A stretch of 64,000 nucleotides of DNA from NCBI GenBank assembly GCA_963817075.1, contig CAWFMT010000005.1, positions 372,001 to 436,000 of the forward strand, in the 5' to 3' direction. The notes beneath the pieces are model-generated. The model made no database searches. It saw only the letters and a program-made list of their open reading frames with translations, and was not told the DNA's origin. The position numbers and the translations under genes were made by a program. Below, in pieces: positions 25,681-34,078 of the stretch (position 1 is the stretch's first letter; every line of letters begins with the position of its first letter). Source of the stretch: DASPKM01 sp963817075 (GTDB taxonomy: Bacteria > Bacteroidota > Bacteroidia > Chitinophagales > Chitinophagaceae).

Positions 25681-26993
25681 GTCGGCTTCCTGAACGGCTG
25701 CAGTTTCCAATAAGTGAGACTTCTCCAAACCCATTCAAAAGGTCCATATCTAAAATACTTAAGCCAGACCTGGCTGAATATGATCTGAAAGATCCAGACT
25801 CCGAGGACTACGAAATATTGTTCATATCGCTCAAGCTTTCCATACAATCCAAAACCGTAACCGTAAAATATTATCCCGCAAATGATCGATTGCATCAGGT
25901 AGTTGCTGAAAGCCATCTGGCCAACATTTGCAAGCCATCGCAAAAGAAATTTCAAAATCTTGTATTTATAAAGCAGCATGAGTACTGAAAGATGACCTAA
26001 TGCAAGTAAGAGTCTTCGCTCCTGGTAAATATTCACAATTACCTTATCGGCAATCCTGGTATAATCGAATTTAACCTGGAGTGCTGAGGAGAGATTGAAA
26101 TATGACATCGTCAATCCTAAACCATACCCCACAATCAACAAAATCCAATAAAAACTTATTGATCGCTCCCCTGTCAGTATTCCAAGTTTGAACAGGGCCA
26201 TTCCAAGAATCAGGAAAGAAAGCGCATCCCAGAATAATTCGTCATAAAACATTACGCTTTGGATCTTTACATTGATTTCTTTAAGATGCCCCATCAGAGA
26301 GAAATATCCTTTACTATAAGCAGCCCGTTCCTTTTCAACTTCTTTCATCACCGCTTCCTTTTTATGCTTCTCCAGGTATCCTTCCCATTTCTTCTTGTCT
26401 TCCTGTTGATCCTCAGTAAGCGTCTTTTTATTTTTCTCAAGCGCAAGCGCTCGTTCTCCTTTTATTCTCGTGCTCTTACTGTCGTACATACTTAAGGTTG
26501 CTCTTAAATTAGCGATCAGCATAAGTAGCAACGCGAGAAGAAATAAATGCTTTGGTTTTAGATTTCTTAGTGGATACAGGAAAAGTCCGCAGATGGCGTA
26601 AGTATATAAGATGTCACCGGGCCACAAGAGTAAAAAAGCGTTGAATACGCCAAACACCAATAACCAGATCATCCGGCGATAGTAAAAATCAGCAGGGGTA
26701 ATCTCCATCTTTTTCTTTTCCAGTCTTTTAAGGAGCAACAGGCTGCCAGCACCAAATAGGATTGAGAATAAAGCACGCATGGTTCCTTCAAATAATCCAT
26801 TGACCGCCCACCAGGTATAATAATTCGGTCCGCTGTATTCATTTCTCAAGTCCAGATTAAAATAAACCTGATACGCATCGCTGAAAAAGGGAATGTTCAT
26901 TAAGAGAATTCCAAGGAGTGCAAATCCTCTTATCGAATCAATTATGCTGATACGTTCTTCCTGTGCGACAGGTGCCGCAGATACTAAGCTCAT
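25653..26993 (-). CDS. DUF418 family membrane protein (YeiB-like)
   Basis: 446 residues, about nine membrane helices. The N-terminal ISIIDSIRGFALLGILLMNI and FSILFGAGSLLLLKRLEKK motifs are those of the DUF418/YeiB group. The C-terminal DUF418 domain carries GQMAFSNYLMQSIICGIIFYG and FEWVWRSLTYWK. A long charged loop (about residues 165-215) is likely cytoplasmic. Proposed family roles are in acyl transfer or cell-surface modification and are unproven. The last residues GGLRSEV and the stop codon are encoded inside the CAGACCT repeat, which suggests the repeat has changed the C terminus. Confidence 0.82.
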   Translation of the reverse strand: MSLVSAAPVAQEERISIIDSIRGFALLGILLMNIPFFSDAYQVYFNLDLRNEYSGPNYYTWWAVNGLFEGTMRALFSILFGAGSLLLLKRLEKKKMEITPADFYYRRMIWLLVFGVFNAFLLLWPGDILYTYAICGLFLYPLRNLKPKHLFLLALLLMLIANLRATLSMYDSKSTRIKGERALALEKNKKTLTEDQQEDKKKWEGYLEKHKKEAVMKEVEKERAAYSKGYFSLMGHLKEINVKIQSVMFYDELFWDALSFLILGMALFKLGILTGERSISFYWILLIVGYGLGLTMSYFNLSSALQVKFDYTRIADKVIVNIYQERRLLLALGHLSVLMLLYKYKILKFLLRWLANVGQMAFSNYLMQSIICGIIFYGYGFGLYGKLERYEQYFVVLGVWIFQIIFSQVWLKYFRYGPFEWVWRSLTYWKLQPFRKPTAGGLRSEV

Positions 26994-27135
26994 ATCGGTT
27001 GAATTGGGGTTTTAACCACGCTGGTTCAGTCACCTCTTTCGAAAGATAAAAAGTTTTTATTTATCTTCTTGGTATCTTTCTCTCACTTACCTTCTGGAAT
27101 AACATCATTCTATTATTCATCTTAAAAAAACTATC

Positions 27136-27672
27136 ATGAGAAGATTAATTCCAATCGTAGTATGTCTATTCCTCTTAGTTGCATGTAACAATAGTGAGTC
27201 AACAACAGTAAAAGACGAAAAATCGGATTCGGCAACGGCTGATATAGCGTATGCTTACACTACCCGAAACAAACCAAATTGGGAAATTGGCAACCCCGCC
27301 AATGTGGCAATCCTATTAAATGCTCTGAAGGCATTTGAAACCGGGAAATTGGATGAGTTGAATCAATACTTTGCTGACAGTGTAGAATTTTCGGCAGATT
27401 ACGTCTACTTCCATGGAAAGAGGGACAGTCTGTTGAATATTTTCCGTAAAGATTGGGAGACGATGCAAAGCATGACAGTCGAAATGAATGATTGGGAAAC
27501 AGTTCATGGGAAAGACAATAATGAAGATTGGGTAAGTATCTGGTATAAGGCTAAGTGGGTTGGAAAAGACGGAAAGACTGATTCATCTTTCTTCATGGAT
27601 GATGCAAAAATTGTAAATGGGAAGATCAGAGAACTGGACAGCAAGCAAAGGCGTTTCCCAAAAACTAATTAG
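27136..27672 (+). CDS. Lipoprotein with NTF2/SnoaL-like domain
   Basis: 178 residues. The signal MRRLIPIVVCLFLLVACNNS has a lipobox LVAC, so the mature protein is anchored by Cys17. The rest resembles a SnoaL-like cone fold: VAILLNALKAFETGKLDELN, YFADSVEFSADYVYFHGKRD, and WVSIWYKAKWVGKDGKTDSSF. No catalytic residues can be inferred. It is a single gene followed by repeats and a terminator. Confidence 0.75.
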   Translation: MRRLIPIVVCLFLLVACNNSESTTVKDEKSDSATADIAYAYTTRNKPNWEIGNPANVAILLNALKAFETGKLDELNQYFADSVEFSADYVYFHGKRDSLLNIFRKDWETMQSMTVEMNDWETVHGKDNNEDWVSIWYKAKWVGKDGKTDSSFFMDDAKIVNGKIRELDSKQRRFPKTN

Positions 27673-27684
27673 AAGGTTAGGATC

Positions 27685-27830
27685 CCTGAATTTTGAGATT
27701 TTGAGATTTTGAGATTTCGGGATTTTGAGATTGATGTATTCTCCGCGCCTTTTGCGTAATCCCTGCGTTCTTTGCGTTACATTTCTCCATTGCAGAGAGA
27801 ACGAAGAAACCGCAATGGAATTAAAAGATT
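27685..27830. repeat. TTTTGAGA array plus CGCAAAG-type palindrome
   Basis: Four copies of TTTTGAGA-like words (27690-27735) are followed by a half-palindromic element (CCGCGCCTTTTGCGTAATCC ... GAACGAAGAAACCGCAATGG). The rest of the gap, 27885-28117, is AT-rich with nothing recognisable except what must be the promoter of the gene at 28118. Confidence 0.7.
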
Positions 27831-27838
27831 TCAGTTTT

Positions 27839-27881
27839 AAAGACACAAGGATTCAAAGAAATGATTCCATGTGTCTTTTTT
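27839..27881 (+). terminator. Rho-independent terminator
   Basis: AAAGACACA (27839-27847) pairs perfectly with TGTGTCTTT (27870-27878) and is followed by more T. It would end transcripts of the lipoprotein gene at 27136, past the repeat. Confidence 0.65.
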
Positions 27882-28117
27882 GATTCCAGTCAACAGTAGA
27901 AGAACGGTTAATCTTGCTCTTATTGATTTTTATTTGGTTCTTGGATCTTGGAGTTTGCCCTTTATTTGAACAATCTCTGCTGATTAATTACCACAAACCC
28001 CATTTAGTTTCCCCAACAATTCCAGATTTCCAGCGACAATCACTGCTCATTTACGCAGATTATTGTTTGGCTTGCTTTTAGAACCATAAATAACAATTAC
28101 CTCTCAAACACAACTCT

Positions 28118-28975
28118 ATGATAAGAAATCTTTGGTACCCAGGCATGCTTATGGGAGCAACCCTGATATTTAGCTGCCAGAAAGTAAATAACCTGAATGA
28201 AGAATTTAGCGATAAGCCTGCAAAGCAAAATCAAATTCAGTGTGATCTAAACTCATTCAGTTTTTCAACAATTTCCACCGATCAGACAATTTTTACAGTT
28301 TATCGAATTTCAGGTCAGGCAATCCGGGTGGATGCTGGGGTTTTTAGTGGCGGGGCGATCAATACAACAGCTACATTCAATATTAGTTACGTTGGTAAAT
28401 CAATATTTTTCACCGATGTTTCAAATCCAGGTGATACAGTTTTGGCTGCGCAGCTGAATGATCTCGATAAAATTGAAAAGATTGTTGCAGGAAATAAACC
28501 CGATCCACAATTCCCCTCAATGTATTTTCAATACAACAATAGTAGCATCACTTCTATGCAAGTAAGTATTGGAGATCGAACAGAATCTTCAGTTTTCAAA
28601 TACGATGGAAAAGGAAATTGTACTGCGATTGAAGACATGCCATCTCCTGGAATATCAGTTCCCGGAAAAGTAGTTTACGAATACAGCAACAAAAAAGCCA
28701 GTAGGCAATTTTATCTGGATGAACCCAGACGATTCAGTTGGAACAGCTTCACCTTATTACAATATCTTGGATATTTTCCAGAGTTGAATCCTACACAGGT
28801 ACGCACAATCACAAAGGTTTGGTGGGGCAACAATTACATGGCTTATGATGCAACGCTTCAAAACCATGTGTTTGATAATGATGGAAAGCTTCTGCGATAC
28901 GAAGCTGTGAATCCTTCACCTGGAAATCCACCCATTAAATACGAACTAGGTTGGAATTGCGGTATTCTTGAATAA
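28118..28975 (+). CDS. Hypothetical lipoprotein
   Basis: 285 residues; MIRNLWYPGMLMGATLIFSCQ is a lipoprotein signal with Cys20. Beta-rich mature region with Ser/Thr-rich strands, and a segment SSVFKYDGKGNCTAIEDMPS reminiscent of the short K-Y-D-x-x-G-N repeats seen in many Bacteroidota surface lipoproteins. No enzymatic motif found. Single gene, probably surface- or periplasm-exposed. Confidence 0.68.
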   Translation: MIRNLWYPGMLMGATLIFSCQKVNNLNEEFSDKPAKQNQIQCDLNSFSFSTISTDQTIFTVYRISGQAIRVDAGVFSGGAINTTATFNISYVGKSIFFTDVSNPGDTVLAAQLNDLDKIEKIVAGNKPDPQFPSMYFQYNNSSITSMQVSIGDRTESSVFKYDGKGNCTAIEDMPSPGISVPGKVVYEYSNKKASRQFYLDEPRRFSWNSFTLLQYLGYFPELNPTQVRTITKVWWGNNYMAYDATLQNHVFDNDGKLLRYEAVNPSPGNPPIKYELGWNCGILE

Positions 28976-29027
28976 AGATCTAATACCAATGAGCGAGGGT
29001 ATGAATCTTAAGAATAAGCATTCCATG

Positions 29028-29095
29028 GTTCACCGCAGAGAACAGGACTAACAAAGAAACGCAAAGTCCTCACGACTCACGATTCACGACTCACG
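29028..29095. repeat. CCGCAGAGAA + CACGACTCACGATT repeat
   Basis: A short relative of the 15-kb array: CACCGCAGAGAACAGGAC followed by two CTCACGACTCACGATT words. It lies between convergent genes. Confidence 0.75.
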
Positions 29096-29136
29096 ATTTC
29101 AAAACAGGCTCTGCACAAATTCTTGCGCGCATACTA

Positions 29137-29955
29137 TTACCGAAGGAATTTATTAGATACTGCAAACAACACTTTTCTATCTGATTCACTAAGATTTCTT
29201 GTGGTATCCTGCAAAAAATGTCTTTTAAATGCAATCGTGGCAGCAATAGTATCTTTCAAATCATAACCAATAATACGGAGAGCCTGAAGCTGATCAAAAT
29301 AATCTGGAACAATGACATTCGTAGTATCGTCATACCAAATTCCAAATCCCAGATCTGCCAATTGCTTCCATGAAAATCTCCAGTTTGGATCATTCTTCCG
29401 GGTAGGAGCAATGTCTCCGTGACCAATAAAATTAGCGTTAGGTATATCGTATCCTTTCTTAAGATTATTTAGCAATAGAAGAAGACTATTCATCTGTGCA
29501 TCAGGAAAGGTTTCAAAGCCATTATTATCCAGTTCGATCCCGATGCTGCTGCTATTAATATCATTATTGTTTCCCCATTTGCTTACTCCTGCATGCCATG
29601 CCCTCAAATAATCATTCAACATGTGAAAAATTGATCCGTCTTTACAGATGACATAGTGTGCGCTAACCCTGGTCCTGGTAAGGGTAAATGTTCTTAGAGT
29701 CTGATCACAGCTATTCTGGGCGGTATGATGGATGATGACAAAATTTGGTTTTCGCAATCCAAAATTGGTAGTTCCTACCCATTCCCGAATCTGGCTCAAT
29801 GAATCACCTGGAGGTATCTTACGAATCGTTTTTGCCAGGCTCTTGAGCTGTTTCTTATGGACTTTATTGGTCTTTGAATAAGGACCAGCAGCGCATGCAA
29901 TTAGAAATACGCTAATAATGAAGGTTTGTATCGGGTAAAAACGCCTTGCCAGCAT
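29137..29955 (-). CDS. N-acetylmuramoyl-L-alanine amidase lipoprotein (Amidase_2)
   Basis: 272 residues; MLARRFYPIQTFIISVFLIAC is a lipoprotein signal. The amidase_2 zinc site is seen as VIIHHTAQNSC (first His), the loop YLRAWHAGVSKWG (second His) and FIGHGDIAPTRKNDP (third ligand, with the Lys/Asp of the family). It cuts the bond between muramic acid and the stem peptide, and as a lipoprotein is likely to work on periplasmic or released peptidoglycan. It converges with the lipoprotein gene at 28118. Confidence 0.87.
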   Translation of the reverse strand: MLARRFYPIQTFIISVFLIACAAGPYSKTNKVHKKQLKSLAKTIRKIPPGDSLSQIREWVGTTNFGLRKPNFVIIHHTAQNSCDQTLRTFTLTRTRVSAHYVICKDGSIFHMLNDYLRAWHAGVSKWGNNNDINSSSIGIELDNNGFETFPDAQMNSLLLLLNNLKKGYDIPNANFIGHGDIAPTRKNDPNWRFSWKQLADLGFGIWYDDTTNVIVPDYFDQLQALRIIGYDLKDTIAATIAFKRHFLQDTTRNLSESDRKVLFAVSNKFLR

Positions 29956-30170
29956 GTTTGGGTTTGAAAGCTAAGTTATGACAACCAGCTCTTTGCGCAT
30001 CTTTTATGACCTGGTTTCATCGCTTTAAAAAAAATTTCGCGGATAAGCTATGTTGAATAAACAGGTGCAACATTATTCAAGTCTTTACGTCATTAAGGCG
30101 ACTCCTTATGCTGAATTTAAGAATTCAGTAACATTAAAATTCTAACTTCGTTTAACTTTTTAAATAGGGT

Positions 30171-30371
30171 ATGAAAAAGCAAACATTAATGAGGGTATTG
30201 TTCCTTGCTGTGATCATCAGCGCTGCGCTGGCTGTATTCGCTGCAACGAGGACAAACCGATCTGCTGGAATGAGTAATGATGACTGTACAGAACAGGCCT
30301 GTCCGGATGAAGAAAAGGTTCAAAGTGAGTTTTTCCTGGAATTCCTGACCAGGTCATTTTTTTCGAGGTAA
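30171..30371 (+). CDS. Small membrane-anchored or secreted hypothetical protein
   Basis: 66 residues. N-terminal helix MRVLFLAVIISAALAVFAA, then a short acidic segment with two Cys (NDDCTEQACPDEE). An AT-rich upstream region with AAATAGGG before the ATG, and a good terminator 22 nt after the stop, support a real small gene. Function unknown; the paired Cys suggest a disulfide or a metal site. Confidence 0.6.
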   Translation: MKKQTLMRVLFLAVIISAALAVFAATRTNRSAGMSNDDCTEQACPDEEKVQSEFFLEFLTRSFFSR

Positions 30372-30393
30372 CATAAGAATAAATACAGGTTAG

Positions 30394-30423
30394 GCCTTCT
30401 GGAAGAATCAGGAGGCTTTTTTT
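30394..30423 (+). terminator. Rho-independent terminator
   Basis: GCCTTCTG (30394-30401) pairs with CAGGAGGC (30409-30416, one G-T pair) with a 7-nt loop, followed by seven T. It ends the small gene at 30171. Confidence 0.85.
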
Positions 30424-30603
30424 ATGCATTGATTTTCAATATATAACAAAACCATTCCATTTAATAAGGTTTTATGGGGTGATAAATGACCGCTGGTGCT
30501 GGCCCGAAATGGATTAGAACTGTAACCTTTTGATTGTTCATCCGTACTACTTCTATTAAATGATTGGCTTTGATACTAATTTTAACCAGGATTTGAACTG
30601 TTT

Positions 30604-31089
30604 ATGACTGAAAAAGAATATAACCAATGTGTCACTGACTATGCGGATAATGTCTTTCGATTTATCCTAAAGAATCTTCGCCATGAGGAAGATTCCAGAG
30701 ACGTAGTGCAGACTGCTTTCGAAAAAATGTGGAGGAACAGGAATGAGATCGAGTATGAAAAATGCAAATCTTACCTCTTCACAGTTGCTTACCACCAGAT
30801 GATTGATCATATTAGAAAGGTAAAGAGGATAAAATTGAAGGATGAGTTTGCGGAGGAAACAAGGGTTTACGATCGACCAATGCACAATGCAAAGAAAATA
30901 CTTGAGGAAGCCCTTGGAAAATTAAGCGATACCCAGAGATCATTGGTAATGTTGAAGGATTATGAGGGTTATTCATATGAGGAAATTGGCGAAATAACAG
31001 GACTGAGCGGAAGTCAGGTGAAAGTTTACCTCCACCGTGCAAGAGTACAGTTGAAGAACTACCTGGTGAGACCGGAAAATGTTATTTAG
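30604..31089 (+). CDS. ECF-type RNA polymerase sigma factor
   Basis: 161 residues. Region 2 is seen in VFRFILKNLRHEEDSRDVVQ and TAFEKMWRNR, with the -10-binding part SYLFTVAYHQMIDHIRKVKR. Region 4 (LGKLSDTQRSLVMLKDYEGY ... YEEIGEITGLSGSQVKVYLH) is a complete helix-turn-helix. It is followed 26 nt later by a membrane protein of anti-sigma design and then by an outer membrane barrel gene, so a cell-envelope stress or surface-sensing circuit is likely. Confidence 0.92.
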   Translation: MTEKEYNQCVTDYADNVFRFILKNLRHEEDSRDVVQTAFEKMWRNRNEIEYEKCKSYLFTVAYHQMIDHIRKVKRIKLKDEFAEETRVYDRPMHNAKKILEEALGKLSDTQRSLVMLKDYEGYSYEEIGEITGLSGSQVKVYLHRARVQLKNYLVRPENVI

Positions 31090-31115
31090 CTGAAGGTTTA
31101 TCAAACTAGAAAGAA

Positions 31116-32177
31116 ATGGACATCAACAGATATAATTACGAAGAATTCTTTTTACTCTATCTGGATAATGAACTCAGTAAAGAGGAACGAAATGCGGTTG
31201 AAGCATTTGTTGTCTCCAATCCGGACCTGGAGGAAGAGTTCATCATGCTAAAGCAATCAAAGCTTAAGACAGATCATTCATTGGTTTTAGAAAATAAGGA
31301 TTTCCTCTACAAAGCTGAAAAAGCGCAGGAAGTGAATCTGAACAATTATGAGGAATTCTTTGTTCTGTATGTAGACGAAGAACTGAATCCTGAGTTAAGA
31401 AGGGAAGTTGAAACATTCGCAGCCTCTCATGCAGGCAAACTGGAAGAACTTGGATTGATGTTGCAAACACGAATTCATCCTGACCTTAATGTAGTTTTTG
31501 CTGATAAGGATGTTTTGTATAGGAAAGAAAAAGTTCGTGCTGTTTATTATTTCTCAACGTGGAGGATTGTTGCAGTGGCGGCGATGATTTTGCTTGCACT
31601 TGGAATTTTCTGGGTGATAAACCAGAATGATAGTAAAGTCTTACCACCTGAGATCGCTAAGACTGAGGTTGAGCCTGAGAAAAAAGAAACCGTTAAAGAA
31701 GAATCACCAAAGGATAACATTATTCTTCCTGAAGAAAGCAAGCAGCAGTTAGCTGAAACAAATCAAAGTGTTAGAGAAAACCGGAATAACGACAAGAAGA
31801 TAAAATCAAATACGCCTGTTGAATTGAAGAATGAAAAAGTAGATCCACCAGCTCTCGTGATAAATGAACCAGTAGAATCCCTGGATGCAGTTGTTAAGCC
31901 TTCTGCTATCGCGAAACTGGAAAAAACTGAACAGGCACCGGTGGTGGATTATGGGAATAAAGTTCTGATTATTGATGAACCTTATCCTGCTGAAAAACAA
32001 CCAGTGGAAAGTTATTATGTCTCTAATGAAAAAGATGATATTGCAATAGGTCCTATTCAAACCAAGAATACACTTCGCGGTTTCTTTCGGAAGGTGTCAA
32101 GGGTTGTAGGAAAAACCACTAACATACCTGGGGATAAATCACTGCTGATCGGGAATATTGAAATCGCATTAAAATAA
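31116..32177 (+). CDS. Anti-sigma-factor-like membrane protein with duplicated N-terminal domain
   Basis: 353 residues. Two tandem copies of a 70-residue acidic helical domain, NYEEFFLLYLDNELSKEERN (from residue 7) and NYEEFFVLYVDEELNPELRR (from about 77), come before a single membrane helix at about 147-168 (WRIVAVAAMILLALGIFWVI). The periplasmic part is Glu/Lys/Pro-rich and low complexity, ending in a more hydrophobic tail. The N-terminal domains resemble the L-Y-x-D-x-E-L-x-x-x-E start of zinc-less anti-sigma domains. With the sigma gene 26 nt upstream it is the expected sigma regulator; this is inference. Confidence 0.75.
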   Translation: MDINRYNYEEFFLLYLDNELSKEERNAVEAFVVSNPDLEEEFIMLKQSKLKTDHSLVLENKDFLYKAEKAQEVNLNNYEEFFVLYVDEELNPELRREVETFAASHAGKLEELGLMLQTRIHPDLNVVFADKDVLYRKEKVRAVYYFSTWRIVAVAAMILLALGIFWVINQNDSKVLPPEIAKTEVEPEKKETVKEESPKDNIILPEESKQQLAETNQSVRENRNNDKKIKSNTPVELKNEKVDPPALVINEPVESLDAVVKPSAIAKLEKTEQAPVVDYGNKVLIIDEPYPAEKQPVESYYVSNEKDDIAIGPIQTKNTLRGFFRKVSRVVGKTTNIPGDKSLLIGNIEIALK

Positions 32178-32201
32178 ATCAACACAATCAAAAAAAGAGT
32201 T

Positions 32202-33038
32202 ATGAAAAGGATGTTTTTACTCCTGGCTGGAAGTTGTTTTGCCTTAACCTCAATGGCTCAGACTGATTTAACAGGAAAAAGAAATGATGCAGATACCATA
32301 CGCATAGGAAACATGGTCATCATCAAGAAAGGAAAAGGTGGAAGGGATAATGACAATGACGAGGACACAGTAAGAATTCATCGCCGCAGGCGGGATTACA
32401 AACCCTCCAACGTGAGCACCAATTGGTTCATTTTTGACCTTGGGTTTGCAAACTGGAAGGATGAAACCAACTATGCAAATGCCAGATCCATTGGGTTTGT
32501 TGATCCAACAATTGGCCCAGACCAATTTGATCTTCGGACTGGGAAGTCAGTGAATGTTAATGTCTGGATCTTCATGCAAAGGCTGAACCTCATCGAACAT
32601 GTTGTTAACCTGAAATATGGATTTGGCCTAGAGTTGAATAATTACCGTTTCGATGACAATGTGAAGTTTCAAAAAAATCCGACCCGGGTAATAATTGATC
32701 CGGTAGATCATAACAAAAACAAACTAGCGGCCGATTATGCAACAGTTCCATTCATGCTCAATTTTAATTTTACTCCCCGTAGAGAAGATGGATTCGGATT
32801 CAGCGTAGGAGCCAGCGCGGGATTTCTATATTCTGCCCGTCAGAAATTCAAAGGTGGAGAAGGCAAAAAGGAAAAAGAGCATAACGATTTTGACCTTCGC
32901 AAATGGAAAATATCTTATATCGGAGAATTACAATTAGGTCCAGTGAAATTTTACGGCTCTCTTGCAAAGGAAAGTATGTTTGAGAAGGGACTTGAGTTGA
33001 CTCCTTATAACGTAGGAATACGGTTCAGCAATTGGTAA
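32202..33038 (+). CDS. Outer membrane beta-barrel protein
   Basis: 278 residues; signal peptide MKRMFLLLAGSCFALTSMAQ. A disordered His/Arg/Asp stretch (KGGRDNDNDEDTVRIHRRRR) comes before a barrel of alternating strands ending in ELTPYNVGIRFSNW, with aromatic terminus. It is 24 nt after the anti-sigma gene and followed by a strong terminator, so it is the last gene of the sigma operon and may be its target or sensor. Confidence 0.75.
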   Translation: MKRMFLLLAGSCFALTSMAQTDLTGKRNDADTIRIGNMVIIKKGKGGRDNDNDEDTVRIHRRRRDYKPSNVSTNWFIFDLGFANWKDETNYANARSIGFVDPTIGPDQFDLRTGKSVNVNVWIFMQRLNLIEHVVNLKYGFGLELNNYRFDDNVKFQKNPTRVIIDPVDHNKNKLAADYATVPFMLNFNFTPRREDGFGFSVGASAGFLYSARQKFKGGEGKKEKEHNDFDLRKWKISYIGELQLGPVKFYGSLAKESMFEKGLELTPYNVGIRFSNW

Positions 33039-33067
33039 TCTCTCTCTCATGTGATAGTTCAAAGTTT

Positions 33068-33094
33068 AAGGCCGCTTCTAGAGCGGCCTTTTTT
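33068..33094 (+). terminator. Rho-independent terminator of the sigma operon
   Basis: AAGGCCGCT (33068-33076) and AGCGGCCTT (33082-33090) pair perfectly with a 5-nt loop, followed by a T-run. One of the clearest terminators in the window. The following 33095-33419 holds no gene that I can support. Confidence 0.92.
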
Positions 33095-33419
33095 ATTCCC
33101 TCACACCGCTTTGGGACTCTCTCCAATTTATGGAGAGGGTAGGAAAAAAATTATCCAAATCCGTCACTGCACCTGTTACATTTTCTTTTAACTGTAAGAC
33201 TCCTCGTAAACTTCCCAGGCTCTCGATTTTGCATTTCTTAACACGCACTGAAAGATTCGTTAATAGTTATCCCCAGCGAAAATATTATTTCCATGCTACC
33301 CGTTCATTTGATATACTTGCTGTGCAATGCAGCAATCCCTAATCCCACCCAACCTGGAAAGCGAATCATACATGAAAAGGTTTTTACTGGCATTTACTCA
33401 CCAGTTAAAAATTGAAAAA

Positions 33420-33971
33420 ATGAAAGCCCCTTCCACTTTGCTGCTGGCCGTGATGGCAATCACATTTCTTTCCTTTTCCGAACATAAAAACCGTTCGGGT
33501 TTAAAAAGTTTTTTCAACTCCCTTCCCAATGGAAACATAACTATCATCATTGAAAAATCCAGGTACGAGCTTAAGGTGTATGATGACGAAGGTTGGTATG
33601 CAACTTATCCCGTAGTGTTCGGGAATAAGACCTTAACAGATAAGATGATGGAAGGGGACCGACGAACTCCCGAAGGGAATTTCAGCATCGTTGCCAAGAG
33701 GCCGCATCAAAACTGGCAGAAGATCCTGATGTTAAATTATCCAACAAAAGCAGATGTGGAAAAGTTTAACCGACGCAAAGCACAGGGGCTTATTCCGCAA
33801 ACTGCAAGGATTGGAGGCGGTATTGGAATTCATGGCACATGGCCAAGGGATGATGGTGCAGTAGATTATTATCAGAATTGGACCAATGGATGCATTTCAA
33901 TGAAACGGTCCGATGTGGATGAAATATATGCCTTTGCCAGAGTTGGGACCCGAGTAATCATTAGACAATAG
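33420..33971 (+). CDS. L,D-transpeptidase family protein (YkuD)
   Basis: Taking the ATG at 33420 gives 183 residues with signal peptide MKAPSTLLLAVMAITFLSFS; in-frame starts at 33327 and 33372 put extra residues in front of it. YkuD motifs: IIEKSRYELKVYDDEGWYAT, GDRRTPEGNF, then GIGIHGTWPR and NWTNGCISMKRSD, which supply the catalytic His and Cys. These enzymes make 3-3 crosslinks or anchor proteins to peptidoglycan. It stands alone and converges with acs across an inverted repeat. Confidence 0.88.
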   Translation: MKAPSTLLLAVMAITFLSFSEHKNRSGLKSFFNSLPNGNITIIIEKSRYELKVYDDEGWYATYPVVFGNKTLTDKMMEGDRRTPEGNFSIVAKRPHQNWQKILMLNYPTKADVEKFNRRKAQGLIPQTARIGGGIGIHGTWPRDDGAVDYYQNWTNGCISMKRSDVDEIYAFARVGTRVIIRQ

Positions 33972-33989
33972 AATGAATTTTGGAATTTT

Positions 33990-34040
33990 GAAATTGGGAA
34001 ATTTTGAAATCTCTTTAGAGAACTCAATTTTCCCAATTTC
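33990..34040. terminator. Bidirectional inverted repeat between convergent genes
   Basis: GAAATTGGGAAA (33990-34001) is the exact reverse complement of TTTCCCAATTTC (34029-34040). The flanks carry T/A runs. It lies between the L,D-transpeptidase gene and acs, which converge. Confidence 0.65.
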
Positions 34041-34078
34041 CCAATCCTGAGTGAAACGAAGAAACCAAATTTCAAAAT

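Noticed and set aside
33130..33342. Possible 70-codon gene after the sigma operon terminator
   Set aside because: Arg/Lys/Phe-rich translation without signal or domain, and no good start context. I treat the region as intergenic.
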